From the NCBI RefSeq assembly GCF_003054555.1, contig NZ_CP026304.1, forward strand, positions 4,650,001 to 4,714,000: a DNA stretch of 64,000 bases, written 5' to 3'. Of the stretch, positions 25,272-34,450 are shown one piece after another. Position 1 is the first letter of the stretch. Each line of letters starts with the position of its first letter. The notes under the pieces were generated by a model. That model was not told the DNA's origin. It made no database searches and worked only from the letters and a program-made list of their open reading frames with translations. This DNA comes from Streptomyces lunaelactis. GTDB lineage: Bacteria; Actinomycetota; Actinomycetes; Streptomycetales; Streptomycetaceae. The translations under genes were made by a program, and so were the position numbers.

Positions 25272-26477
25272 ATGGCAGAGACGTTCGACCCCTGGTCACC
25301 CGCTTTCGTCGCCGACCCCTACCCCGCGTACGCCGAGCTCCGCGCCCGGGGGCGGGTCCACTACTTCGAGCCCACCCGCCAGTGGCTCATCCCCCGCCAC
25401 GCCGACGTCTCCGCCCTCCTCCGCGACCGGCGGCTCGGCCGTACCTACCAGCACCGCTTCACGCACGAGGAGTTCGGGCGGACCCCGCCGCGCGCCGAGC
25501 ACGAGCCGTTCCACACCCTCAACGACAACGGGATGCTGGATCTGGAGCCCCCGGACCACACCCGCATCCGGCGGCTGGTCTCGAAGGCGTTCACCCCGCG
25601 CACGGTCGAGCGGCTGCGTCCGTACGTCCATGGTCTGGCGTCCGAGCTGGTGGGCGCGCTGGTCGCGGACGGCGGCGGCGATCTCCTCACGGCGGTCGCC
25701 GAGCCGCTGCCGGTCGCCGTCATCGCGGAGATGCTGGGCATCTCGGAGGGCGATCGGGGGCAGCTGCGGCCGTGGTCGGCCGACATCTGCGGGATGTACG
25801 AGCTGAGCCCGTCCGAGGAGACGGCGCAGAAGGCGGTCCGCGCCTCGGTCGAATTCTCCTCCTGTCTACGGGAGTTGATCGCCGCTCGCCGCAAGGAGCC
25901 GGGCGATGACCTGATCTCGGGCCTCATCGCCGCGCTCGACGAGGGCGACCGGCTCTCCGAACAGGAGATGATCTCCACCTGCGTCCTGCTTCTGAACGCG
26001 GGCCACGAGGCGACGGTGAACGCCACCGTCAACGGCTGGTGGACGCTCTTCCGTCACCCCGAGCAGCTGGCGGCCCTGCGCGCCGACCGCTCGCTGCTGT
26101 CCACAGCTGTGGAGGAGCTGATGCGGTACGACACCCCGCTCCAGCTCTTCGAGCGCTGGGTCCTGGACGACATCGAGATCGACGGCACGACGATCCCACG
26201 CGGCTCGGAGGTCGCCCTGCTCTTCGGCTCCGCCAACCGCGACGCGGACGTCTTCGCCCACCCGGACACCCTGGACCTTTCCCGCAAGGACAATCCGCAC
26301 ATCTCGTTCAGCGCGGGCATCCACTACTGCATCGGCGCCCCGCTCGCGCGTATCGAGCTGGCCGCGTCCCTGGAGGCGTTGCTGGACCGGGCCCCGGCCC
26401 TGCGCCTCGCGGCGGAGCCGGAGTGGAAGCCGGGCTACGTCATCCGTGGGCTCAAGGAACTCCGGGTCGAGGTGTGA
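25272..26477 (+). CDS. Cytochrome P450
   Basis: 401 residues, soluble bacterial class. I-helix oxygen-activation motif AGHEAT (243-248), ExxR in EELMR (Glu282, Arg285), and heme loop FSAGIHYCIGAPLAR with Cys353. From memory the position beside the two-component pair and purA corresponds to S. coelicolor CYP107T1, but this is not checked. Substrate unknown. No ferredoxin gene is adjacent, so it must use electron partners encoded elsewhere. Starts 61 bp after the response-regulator gene. Confidence 0.93.
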   Translation: MAETFDPWSPAFVADPYPAYAELRARGRVHYFEPTRQWLIPRHADVSALLRDRRLGRTYQHRFTHEEFGRTPPRAEHEPFHTLNDNGMLDLEPPDHTRIRRLVSKAFTPRTVERLRPYVHGLASELVGALVADGGGDLLTAVAEPLPVAVIAEMLGISEGDRGQLRPWSADICGMYELSPSEETAQKAVRASVEFSSCLRELIAARRKEPGDDLISGLIAALDEGDRLSEQEMISTCVLLLNAGHEATVNATVNGWWTLFRHPEQLAALRADRSLLSTAVEELMRYDTPLQLFERWVLDDIEIDGTTIPRGSEVALLFGSANRDADVFAHPDTLDLSRKDNPHISFSAGIHYCIGAPLARIELAASLEALLDRAPALRLAAEPEWKPGYVIRGLKELRVEV

Positions 26478-26528
26478 CTGTTCCCCACCCCACCCCTTCC
26501 CGCTGCGCACCCCCGGTGCGGGCCGTCC

Positions 26529-27367
26529 TCAGTCGCCGGACGGGCTGGTCGGGGACGGCAGCGTCAGCCCCCCCGCCCCCGCCCGCAGCGTCCACGTCCG
26601 TGTCCGCACCGGCCCCGTGACCAGCGCGTCCGCCCGGTAGCGGAAGTCCGCGCCCGACACCGTCACCGTCAGGGCCCGGGCCGTGACCGGCTCGGCGTGG
26701 TCCGCGTGGTGGACCGTCACCTCCGCCCGGCCGTCACCCGCGCGCACCGTCACGCCCTCCACCAGCCGGTCCAGATCCGTCAGCAGCTCCCCGTCCACCT
26801 CGACCCGCAGCCGGTGCGTGCGCAGCGGCTGCGCCGGCGGCGGGCGGACCAGGGTGCGGACCAGCGAGCGGCAGGTGTCCCACACCGACACCCCGTTCGC
26901 CGCGGAGCCCCGCCCCGCCCCGGCCGCGCCGCACGCGCCGCTCCCGCCGGGATCGACAGATCCCCCAGCACCACGCCGTCGCTCTCGTCCTCCAGCAGAT
27001 CGAGCCGCCGTACGGACCCGTCCAGCACCGCCCGAGCCGCCGCCACCGCCCCGCGCGGCACGCCCAGCGAGTGCGCGAGTTCCACGGATGTCCCCACCGG
27101 AACGAGCGACAGCGCCCCGTCGCCCAGCCAGCGGTCGCGGTGCAGCAGGGCCACCGCCCGCAGCAGCGCCCGGTCGTCACCCACCACCACGGGCCGTCGC
27201 GACCCCCTGCGGGCCAGTGCCCGCGCGAATTCCTCCGGACCCTCAGGAAGGCAGATCCTCGCCTCCGAACCGCCACACAGCACATCTTTCGCGATCCGCA
27301 CGGACTCGCCGTCACTTCGGCGGGCGACCGGGTCGATGACCACCAGTAGCTGGTCGTGAGCCGACAC
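26529..27367 (-). pseudogene. Diacylglycerol-kinase-like gene, frameshifted
   Basis: The N-terminal part (27367 to about 26945) reads SAHDQLLVVIDPVARRSDGE, RRPVVVGDDRALLRAVALLHRDR and VPVGTSVELAHSLGVP, a lipid-kinase/NAD-kinase-like fold in degenerate form. The C-terminal part (about 26940 to 26529) continues in another frame (SVWDTCRSLVRTLVRPPP, DFRYRADALVTGPVRTRTWTL). One missing base in the C run near 26943-26945 would join them. The GTG start 27367 has AAGGA upstream. Catalytic GGDGT is not obvious, so even intact it may not be an active kinase. Could be a sequencing error. Confidence 0.7.
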
Positions 27368-27397
27368 CTCGGTCCTTCCTCGGGTAGCATCTTTGTG

Positions 27398-27431
27398 CAA
27401 GAGCCCCTTGCGCTATTGCGCCAGGGGCTTG
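27398..27431 (+). promoter_or_regulatory. Hairpin in purA leader
   Basis: A 12-bp stem with one mismatch (AGCCCCTTGCGC against GCGCCAGGGGCT) and loop TATT lies about 90 bp before purA in the divergent region. It could be an attenuator or leader element; no known riboswitch is recognised. Confidence 0.45.
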
Positions 27432-27520
27432 GTCTATTCCGGGGCATCCGGTCCGAAGACTCAGGCACGGCTCAGGCCCCCTGACCTTGGACATGCCCCG
27501 CCCGGAAGGGGTGTACGCCT

Positions 27521-28804
27521 GTGCCCGCACTTGTGCTGCTCGGTGCTCAGTGGGGTGACGAGGGCAAGGGAAAGGCCACCGACCTGCTCGGTGGATCCGT
27601 GGATTATGTAGTCCGTTACCAGGGCGGCAACAACGCCGGCCACACGGTTGTCGTAGGCGACCAGAAGTACGCGCTGCATCTCCTCCCTTCCGGGATCCTC
27701 TCGCCGGGGTGTACCCCGGTCATTGGTAACGGCGTCGTCGTGGACCCGGCGGTTCTGCTCTCCGAGCTGAGCGGGCTCAACGACCGCGGCGTCGACACGT
27801 CCAAGCTCCTGATCAGCGGTAACGCCCACCTGATCACTCCGTACAACGTCACTGTCGACAAGGTGACGGAACGGTTCCTCGGGAAGCGGAAGATCGGCAC
27901 GACCGGCCGCGGCATCGGCCCGACCTACGCCGACAAGATCAACCGCACCGGCATCCGCGTCCAGGACCTCTACGACGAGTCGATCCTGCAGCAGAAGGTC
28001 GAGGCGGCGCTGGAGTCCAAGAACCAGCTGCTCGCCAAGGTCTACAACCGGCGCGCGATCGAGGCCGGCAAGATCGTCGAGGAGATGCTCCAGTACGCGG
28101 AGCAGATCAAGCCGTTCGTCGCCGACACCACGCTGATCCTGAACAACGCCATCGACGAGGGCAAGGTCGTCCTCTTCGAGGGCGGCCAGGGCACGCTGCT
28201 GGACGTCGACCACGGCACCTATCCGTTCGTGACATCGAGCAACCCGACCGCGGGCGGCGCCTGCACGGGTGCGGGTGTGGGCCCGACGAAGATCAGCCGG
28301 GTCATCGGCATCCTCAAGGCGTACACGACCCGCGTGGGTGCGGGACCGTTCCCGACGGAGCTCTTCGACGAGGACGGCGAGGCGCTGCGCCGCATCGGCG
28401 CCGAGCGGGGCGTGACCACCGGCCGCGACCGCCGCTGCGGCTGGTTCGACGCGGTCATCGCGCGGTACGCGACCCGGGTCAACGGTCTGACCGACTTCTT
28501 CCTCACCAAGCTGGACGTCCTCACCGGCTGGGAGCAGATCCCCGTCTGTGTGGCGTACGAGATCGACGGCAAGCGCGTCGAGGAACTCCCGTACAGCCAG
28601 ACCGACTTCCACCACGCGAAGCCCGTCTACGAGATGCTGCCGGGCTGGTCCGAGGACATCACCAAGGCGAAGACCTTCGAGGACCTGCCGAAGAACGCGC
28701 AGGACTATGTGAAGGCGCTGGAGGAGATGTCGGGCGCGCCGATCTCGGCGATCGGTGTGGGCCCGGGCCGCACGGAGACGATCGAGATCAACTCGTTCCT
28801 CTAG
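27521..28804 (+). CDS. purA: Adenylosuccinate synthetase
   Basis: 427 residues, standard length. Couples GTP hydrolysis to formation of adenylosuccinate from IMP and aspartate. Signatures: [14 protein letters not shown] (P-loop with catalytic Asp), [43 protein letters not shown] and the GTP-binding [15 protein letters not shown] 27521 is preceded by GGAAGGGG at a slightly long spacing. Followed at once by a perfect 17-bp terminator hairpin, so monocistronic. Confidence 0.97.
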   Translation: MPALVLLGAQWGDEGKGKATDLLGGSVDYVVRYQGGNNAGHTVVVGDQKYALHLLPSGILSPGCTPVIGNGVVVDPAVLLSELSGLNDRGVDTSKLLISGNAHLITPYNVTVDKVTERFLGKRKIGTTGRGIGPTYADKINRTGIRVQDLYDESILQQKVEAALESKNQLLAKVYNRRAIEAGKIVEEMLQYAEQIKPFVADTTLILNNAIDEGKVVLFEGGQGTLLDVDHGTYPFVTSSNPTAGGACTGAGVGPTKISRVIGILKAYTTRVGAGPFPTELFDEDGEALRRIGAERGVTTGRDRRCGWFDAVIARYATRVNGLTDFFLTKLDVLTGWEQIPVCVAYEIDGKRVEELPYSQTDFHHAKPVYEMLPGWSEDITKAKTFEDLPKNAQDYVKALEEMSGAPISAIGVGPGRTETIEINSFL

Positions 28805-28815
28805 TACGGCTTACG

Positions 28816-28852
28816 GACAGGGGCGCCCCGCATGGTGCGGGGCGCCCCTGTC
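28816..28852 (+). terminator. purA terminator
   Basis: Perfect 17-bp stem (GACAGGGGCGCCCCGCA, 28816-28832; complement 28836-28852) with 3-nt loop, 12 bp after purA. No T tract, as common in Streptomyces. Confidence 0.92.
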
Positions 28853-29012
28853 GCTTCCGCGTTGCGCCAGGTCAGCTTGGTGATGAACGTCCCTGCGCCT
28901 TCGGCGGGTTCCTCGGTGCGACCCACGCACGCCGGCGTCGAGTGCGTCGGCCGGGCAACGATGGAGGCACCTGCGCAGGGTCGTGTCACCGGCACCTCGT
29001 AGGCTCCCGCCC

Positions 29013-30737
29013 ATGAGCGACGGGGAATCCGGCAGACGGGTCATCGACGGGCGCTTCGAGCTGGAGGCGCGGCTCGGTGGCGGCGGTATGGGCATGGTGT
29101 GGCGAGCGCGTGATCTGGCGCTGGACCGGGCCGTGGCCCTCAAGGAGGTGCGGCCGCCCGATCCCGGGCTCGCCGAAGCCGACCCCGAGGCCGCGGCGAT
29201 GCTGCGGGAGAGAGTGCTGCGGGAGGCGCGGGCGCTCGCCCGGGTCAACCATCCCCATGTGGTGACCATTTACCACGTGGTGGACGGCGCCGAGCACACC
29301 TACCCGTGGCTCGTCATGGAGCTGGTGACCGGCGGATCGCTCCAGGACCGGCTGGCCAAGGGGCCGATGACGCCGGTCGAGGCGGCCAGGATGGGGCGCG
29401 ACGTGCTGGCCGCACTGCGGGCCGCGCACGACGTCGGCATCCAGCACCGTGACGTGAAGCCCGCCAATGTCCTGATGCGGCCCGACGGGCGCCCCGTCCT
29501 CACCGACTTCGGCATCGCGGCGATCCGGGAGTCGACCTCGCTGACCATGACCGGGTCGATCATCGGAACGCCCGACTACATGGCGCCCGAGCGTATCTCC
29601 GGCGACGACGGCGGCCCGGGCTCGGACCTGTGGTCACTGGCGATGATGCTGTACGTCGCCGTCGAGGGGAACCATCCGCTGCGCAGGGGGTCGACTCTGG
29701 CGACCTTGGCCGCCGTGCTCAAGGAGGAGCTTCCGCCTCCTCGCCGGGCGGGTGCGCTGACCGGGGTACTGGCCGCCGTTCTCGTCAAGGATCCGGCCGC
29801 GCGGCCGGACCCGGAGACCCTCGACCGGATGCTCGCGGAGGCGGCTCAGGGTGAGGCAAGCACTCCGAGCGGGACCGGCGGGACCACGTCGTACCGGCTG
29901 ACGCCCCCGCCGGGACCGGCGACCCCGCCGCCCGCACCGCACGGGTTCGGGCCGCCGATGGGCTTCGGACCCGCGACTCCGCATGATGCCGTGCGGGGCC
30001 CCATGGGGCCGCCGACCCCCTACCCGGTGGGCCCTACACGGCAGACACCGCCCCGGACGGGCGCCCGTGCGAAGCGCCGGATCGCGATCGCGTCGTCCGT
30101 CGTCGGGACCGTGCTGGCCGGCGTCCTGGTGTGGTCCCTGCTGCCGGACGGCGGCGGGCAGGGCGATGACACGGGCTCGAACCCACTGGGTGACTCCTCG
30201 ACCACCAGCTCGCGGACCCCGACACCGACCTCGGCATCCTCCGCCTCGCCGGAGGAGAAGGAGCCGGAGAAGACGGAGAAGGTCGACCTGCTCACGCCCG
30301 CCGGCATCCGGATGGCGATCAAGGAGATCAAGGCGAAGACAGGCACCAACAGGGCGGGTGACTTCACCGTCTACCCGGAGCACATCTCCGTGTCCGTCAT
30401 GGTCAAGGGGAGCGACAAGCGTTACGACAGCTGGACCTACCGCGTCGGCGAGGGGGCGACCAAGGGCATCATCAGCAGCACGCTCTCCGGCGGCGATCTC
30501 CCGTTCAGCCTGGACGACTTCGACTGGGACGTCGTCCCTGCTCTGCTGACCAGGGCCGAGAAGGACCTGAACGTGAAGAATCCGACCTCACGCTACCTGC
30601 TGGTCAACGCGGCCAGCGAAACGTTCGACACGCCGACGAACCTCGCCGTCTACCTGTCCGACGACTACGAGAGCGGCTTCCTCGAGGCCGACCCCAAGGG
30701 CAAGGTGACCCGGGTGGTGCCTGCCGAGGGGGGCTGA
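29013..30737 (+). CDS. Transmembrane Ser/Thr protein kinase (PknB-like)
   Basis: 574 residues. The cytoplasmic kinase domain (about 12-280) has GGGGMGMVW, Lys44 in ALKEV, HRDVKPAN (Asp147), DFG (165-167) and APE. A Pro/Gly-rich juxtamembrane region precedes one transmembrane helix (about 355-375), a Ser/Thr linker and an external domain of about 170 residues (VDLLTPAGIRMAIKEIKAK onward) with no PASTA repeats; its ligand is unknown. It converges with a membrane-anchored PstS-like gene on the other strand. Confidence 0.94.
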   Translation: MSDGESGRRVIDGRFELEARLGGGGMGMVWRARDLALDRAVALKEVRPPDPGLAEADPEAAAMLRERVLREARALARVNHPHVVTIYHVVDGAEHTYPWLVMELVTGGSLQDRLAKGPMTPVEAARMGRDVLAALRAAHDVGIQHRDVKPANVLMRPDGRPVLTDFGIAAIRESTSLTMTGSIIGTPDYMAPERISGDDGGPGSDLWSLAMMLYVAVEGNHPLRRGSTLATLAAVLKEELPPPRRAGALTGVLAAVLVKDPAARPDPETLDRMLAEAAQGEASTPSGTGGTTSYRLTPPPGPATPPPAPHGFGPPMGFGPATPHDAVRGPMGPPTPYPVGPTRQTPPRTGARAKRRIAIASSVVGTVLAGVLVWSLLPDGGGQGDDTGSNPLGDSSTTSSRTPTPTSASSASPEEKEPEKTEKVDLLTPAGIRMAIKEIKAKTGTNRAGDFTVYPEHISVSVMVKGSDKRYDSWTYRVGEGATKGIISSTLSGGDLPFSLDDFDWDVVPALLTRAEKDLNVKNPTSRYLLVNAASETFDTPTNLAVYLSDDYESGFLEADPKGKVTRVVPAEGG

Positions 30738-30752
30738 CCTCGGGGCCCGGGC

Positions 30753-32279
30753 TCAGCCCTCGCCGCAGATCCGCAGTCCCTTCGGCGTCGCACAGGGCAG
30801 ATGGCCGTGCGTGGTGATGATGTCCTGTCCGTTGCCCCGGCTCATATAGCCGAGGAAGCTCGAGGCGAGTGAGTCGGCGGGCGGCTGGCCGTAGGTGTAC
30901 GCGTACTCGATCTCCCGGTACGGGTACCCGCTCTCGCCGATGTCGTCCACGGACGGCGGCTCCCCGTCGATGTCCAGCCGGTGCAGGCCCTTGAGCCCGC
31001 TCCCGGCGCGCAGTTCGCTGTAGCCGATCGCTCCCGGCAGCCGGGCCACGGTGTTCAGCACCTGCTCCGTGCTGTCCAGTTCGCACCGTACGACCTTGGC
31101 CTCGCCGTCGTCCTTGCTCTCGCAGTCGCGCGAGGAGTTCGCGGGCTCGTTCCGCAGCAGCACCCGGCGCTGGAACACCTCGCGGGTACCCGAGTTGGCG
31201 TCCCTGCTCACCAGCAGTACGGGCATCTCGGGCCCGCCCAGCTGCTTCCAGTTGTTGATCTCCCCGCGGTAAAGCCTGCGTACGTCCTCCGTCGACAGAT
31301 TCCGCACCGGCACCTTGTCGTTGACGACGAGTGCGAAGACGGAGACGGCGACGCGGTTCTCGCGCAGCTGCGGATAGCCGCCGGGCTTGGGCCCGTCGGC
31401 GAGGGCGATCAGCGCGGGGGAGCCGTTCTTGGCCTGTGCGCCGGCCTCCGCGAGCGCTCTTATCCCGGCGGTGCTGCCATGGGCGTCGACGATGACGGTG
31501 GAGCCGTCGCAGTCCTTCTCGTACTTCTTCGCCAGCTCCTTCACCACGGGGGCGAAAGCGGTCGAACCGGTCAGTGTCAGCGTGCCCTTGGCGCAGCCGA
31601 TCGGCGGCCGGGTGTCGTCCCGTACGACGATGATCGCGGCGAGCGTGACCACACAGGCGGTCAGCAGCACGGTGATCCAGCGGGCCGCCCGGCTGAACAG
31701 CGGGGCCTTGTCGTCGGGCGTCGTACTGCGGTTGGGCATCACATCGCCGTCCCGGATGCCGCCGGTGACCTTGACCTCGCAGCCGATGGGGCCGCCGGTG
31801 AGCAGCACCAGCAGCTTGAAGTGATGGCCGCGATTGAGCGGGACGCGGGGGATGTGGATCGTGCTGCCGCTGTGCCGCATGCCCGCCGCGGGCGTGAAGT
31901 GGTCCATCAGATGCTCGGCGCCGGGCGGCTGGGTGACGGCGATGGCCCGCACGGTCCGGCCGACGAACTCGGCGGTCAGGCCGTGGATTTCACGCCCGGT
32001 GTAGTCGTCGCCCGCGATGCTCTGCGAGCCGTCGTTCTCGATGCGCAGCAGTACGAGCGTGGCGTCGGACATCTCCGGGGCCTCATTGAACAGCCCGAGC
32101 CGGAAGTTGGGCCGCCCGGCGCGGACGTCGCTCCCGATCGGGGTGTCCAACTGGACGCGGTACCCGATGCGCTTGCGGCGGGGCACGCGGCGCTCGTAAT
32201 AGAGCACGGCGGCGGAAGCCAGGATGCCGAGCACGGCGGTGAGCACGGCAACGACGTTCTCGGCGCTGAGCCACTCCAC
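30753..32279 (-). CDS. Membrane-anchored PstS-like substrate-binding protein
   Basis: 508 residues. Two transmembrane segments: N-terminal (VVAVLTAVLGILASAAVLYY) and central (about 205-225, VLLTACVVTLAAIIVV). The region after the second reads LTLTGSTAFAPVVKELAKKY and SRDANSGTREVFQRR, the phosphate-binding-protein fold of PstS. The 160-residue intervening domain is unrecognised. No pstCAB genes are nearby, so transport is unlikely; a sensing or scavenging role is inferred. GTG 32279 has a strong GAGGAGA; the frame extends to ATG 32315 without better support. Confidence 0.82.
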   Translation of the reverse strand: MEWLSAENVVAVLTAVLGILASAAVLYYERRVPRRKRIGYRVQLDTPIGSDVRAGRPNFRLGLFNEAPEMSDATLVLLRIENDGSQSIAGDDYTGREIHGLTAEFVGRTVRAIAVTQPPGAEHLMDHFTPAAGMRHSGSTIHIPRVPLNRGHHFKLLVLLTGGPIGCEVKVTGGIRDGDVMPNRSTTPDDKAPLFSRAARWITVLLTACVVTLAAIIVVRDDTRPPIGCAKGTLTLTGSTAFAPVVKELAKKYEKDCDGSTVIVDAHGSTAGIRALAEAGAQAKNGSPALIALADGPKPGGYPQLRENRVAVSVFALVVNDKVPVRNLSTEDVRRLYRGEINNWKQLGGPEMPVLLVSRDANSGTREVFQRRVLLRNEPANSSRDCESKDDGEAKVVRCELDSTEQVLNTVARLPGAIGYSELRAGSGLKGLHRLDIDGEPPSVDDIGESGYPYREIEYAYTYGQPPADSLASSFLGYMSRGNGQDIITTHGHLPCATPKGLRICGEG

Positions 32280-32533
32280 GGGGTCTTCTCCTCGCACTCC
32301 TCGGCGGGGAGCCACGGTATGGAGGGGGCGGGTGGCGGGGGTGCGGTTTACCGGTTCGGACGCCGGATGTTCGCCGGTCGTTCAGGGCGTCACTCTGACG
32401 GGTGAATGGGGTCTCGATGGAGCGCCCGGCCCAACTCCAGTGCTGGCATAGTCCGTTGGCACATGCCCTCATCGGGGCGGATCCCTTGCAGGAACGGAGC
32501 TCCGTGACCATCACACTCGAACGCCCGGACACG

Positions 32534-32550
32534 GTATACCGCCGGTATAC
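32534..32550. promoter_or_regulatory. Palindromic operator GTATACC-GCC-GGTATAC
   Basis: Perfect 7-bp inverted repeat with 3-nt centre, 7 bp before the antitoxin ATG and overlapping a likely -10 (TATACT). Type II antitoxins usually repress their own promoter through such sites. Confidence 0.7.
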
Positions 32551-32557
32551 TGTGACC

Positions 32558-32824
32558 ATGGCTGACACCACGATCAAGGTCGACCCCGCCGTCCGGGACC
32601 GTCTGCTGGAGCTCGCTCGCGAGCGCGGGATGACCATGCGCGATCTGGTCGCGCAGCTCGCGGGCGCCACGCCCACCGAGGAAGAGCTCCAGAAGCGGTA
32701 CGAGGAGACCAAGTCGTACGTCGAGGAGCACTTCCTCGGCAGGCCGTACACGGAAGAGGACGAGAAGGCCGGCGAGCAGCTCTGGGCCGACCTGGAGGCC
32801 GGGCGCATCGGGGAGGTCCAGTGA
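32558..32824 (+). CDS. Antitoxin of a VapBC-like toxin-antitoxin pair
   Basis: 88 residues. The N-terminal half (TTIKVDPAVRDRLLELARERGMTMRDLVAQLAG) has ribbon-helix-helix character; the C-terminal half is acidic and helical (EELQKRYEETKSYVEEHFLG), as expected of a toxin-binding tail. A palindromic operator lies directly upstream and the toxin gene overlaps its stop by GTGA. Neutralisation of the toxin and autoregulation are inferred from this arrangement. Confidence 0.75.
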   Translation: MADTTIKVDPAVRDRLLELARERGMTMRDLVAQLAGATPTEEELQKRYEETKSYVEEHFLGRPYTEEDEKAGEQLWADLEAGRIGEVQ

Positions 32825-33258
32825 AGCCGGACAAGTACCCGCTGCCCAGCGCCGTCGTCTTCGACGACACCGCCGCCCTCGCACTCGGCGCGGGCAACAG
32901 CATGGCCTCGCGCCTCGTCACCGAGGCCGAGAAGAACCCCGCGCAGCGCGTCTACATCCCGGCTCTGTGCCTGACTGCCGCAGAGGCCGAACGCGCGGGC
33001 GTCGCCGAGCACATCGGAGCGCTGCCGTCCGTGGACATCGCGGCGCTGGACTTCGCCGGGGCCATGGCGGTCGGCAAGCAACTGCGCGCCGACGCGGACA
33101 CGGGCGACCCCGAGAAGGCGGAGAACGACTGGAGCGGCGCGCACGCGCTGCACCTGGCGCGGCCGTCCGTCGAGTGGCCTCGCGGCCGTCCGGTGCTGAC
33201 CCGGGCGCCTTCGCGGTACCGGGGCACAGGCATCCGGACGATCAGGATCGTCGAGTAG
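32821..33258 (+). CDS. PIN-domain-like toxin (VapC-like)
   Basis: 145 residues starting at GTG inside the antitoxin stop. PIN-like features: acidic N-terminal strand VVFDDTAALALG, ALCLTAAEAERAG (Glu in the second acidic position), DIAALDFAGAMAVGKQL and a terminal GRPVLTRAPSRYRG in place of the usual VTxDP. The last acidic residue is therefore not obvious and nuclease activity should not be assumed. Antitoxin coupling supports a toxin role. Immediately downstream begins a 0.84-kb palindromic region. Confidence 0.65.
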   Translation: MKPDKYPLPSAVVFDDTAALALGAGNSMASRLVTEAEKNPAQRVYIPALCLTAAEAERAGVAEHIGALPSVDIAALDFAGAMAVGKQLRADADTGDPEKAENDWSGAHALHLARPSVEWPRGRPVLTRAPSRYRGTGIRTIRIVE

Positions 33259-33346
33259 TACGGGTCGCGGGGCCCGGTTCGTGGCCGGGCCGGTTGGGCG
33301 GCGTCCTGGGTTCCTGGGCGGGCCGGTCTTGTCGGGGTTCTGGTGG

Positions 33347-34187
33347 GGCCGCCCTCTGGGTCTTGATGGTTGCGACTTCGGGCCGGGTGTCAAGGGCGCT
33401 CCTGCGTCGCGTCGGCTGCGCCGATTGCGCTGCGCTTCACCCTTGACTCCCGTCCCTGCGCCGCTGAAGGGGCCTTGGGAGGGCGGCCGGGGAGCGGGGC
33501 GGTCCGCTGCTCGCGCGCGGTGCGGCGCCGTGGCCGTCTGCGGCGCGGTTCGCCCTGCGGGGCTGCGCGGTAGTGGAGTGGGGTGACGCGGGCTGGCTTA
33601 GCGGCCGTCCGTCGGGGAGCAGTTGGCGTTCAGACCCTCGCTTCGGTGGGCGGGTGGAGCCCTCCGGTCCCGGCGAAGGGGCTGTCGGCGGCTGTCGGGC
33701 CGGTGGGGATGTGACGGGTGGGGTGTTGGGGCGGGTGTGGTGGCCCTGGACCTGATCCTGTACACGGATTCCGGCTCCACCGGAATCCGTGTACGGGATC
33801 TGTTCTGGCGGGGTCCCGGTGGCCCCGCCGGCTGTCCTGATGCCCCGCCGACCGGCCTCGTCCGGTACCGGAGGGGCGCCACCCGCCCACGGTAGCGAGG
33901 GTCTGAACGCCAACTGCCCTCCGGCGGGCGGTCGCTGAGCCGGGTCGCCACCACCCCATTCCACTGCTGCGCAGCCCCGCAGGGCGAACCCGGCCGCAGT
34001 CGCCGACGGCGAATCGCGCCCGACCACCCCTTGCGCCGACCCTTCCCCGGCCGCCCTCCCAAGGTCCCTTTCAGCGGCGCAGGGCGGGGGTCAGGGGTGG
34101 GCGGAGCCCATCGCGCAGCGACGCGACGCAGGAGCGCCCTTGACGCCCGGTCCGGAGCCGCGACCATCAAGAACCAGAGGGCGGCCC
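33347..34187. repeat. 0.84-kb imperfect giant palindrome, no gene
   Basis: The left arm starting GGGCCGCCCTCTGG (33347) is the reverse complement of the right arm ending CCAGAGGGCGGCCC (34187). Matching blocks continue inward: GTCAAGGGCGCTCCTGCGTC near 33390 against 34140, CCTTGGGAGGGCGGCCGGGG near 33472 against 34065, TTCGCCCTGCGGGGCTGCGC near 33549 against 33990, CAGTTGGCGTTCAGACC near 33620 against 33917. At the tip GTACACGGATTCCGG (33760-33774) pairs perfectly with 33780-33794 across CTCCA. Arms are about 420 bp and roughly 80-87% matched by eye. Reading frames inside have no recognisable product. Confidence 0.88.
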
Positions 34188-34195
34188 TTGGGTGA

Positions 34196-34450
34196 CTATG
34201 CGAGGCCGGGTCGGTGGAGTGCGTACGTGACGAAGGTCGACCAGGCGGCCGGGGTGACGGCGAGCTGGGGGCCGTCGGGGTTCTTGGAGTCGCGGACGTG
34301 GATGGCCTGGGGGCAGGTGGCGACCTCGACGCACTCGCCGCCGCTGGAGCTGCTGTGCGAGGACTTGCGCCAGTCGAAGGCGACCTCGACGCAGTCGCCG
34401 CCGCTGGGGTTGCTGTAGCTCGACTTGAACCATCGCAGGGTGTCGCTCAT
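34196..34450 (-). CDS. DUF397 protein with two tandem domains
   Basis: 84 residues holding two copies of the DUF397 signature: WFKSSYSNPSGGDCVEVA (7-24) and WRKSSHSSSSGGECVEVA (27-44), then VRDSKNPDGPQLAVTPAAW. Single-copy proteins of 60-65 residues are the rule, so the first half-domain is duplicated. ATG overlaps the upstream XRE-regulator stop by ATGA. In Streptomyces such small proteins pair with WhiJ/AbaA-like XRE regulators to control development or antibiotic production (known for relatives, inferred here). Confidence 0.9.
   Translation of the reverse strand: MSDTLRWFKSSYSNPSGGDCVEVAFDWRKSSHSSSSGGECVEVATCPQAIHVRDSKNPDGPQLAVTPAAWSTFVTYALHRPGLA

Noticed and set aside
28801-28995. 64-codon minus-strand ORF over the purA terminator
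   Set aside because: It runs through the perfect terminator hairpin and has no recognisable sequence or RBS.
33598-34170. Open frames of up to 190 codons inside the giant palindrome
   Set aside because: They exist on both strands over the same bases, lack RBS and family resemblance, and follow from the repeat's composition.
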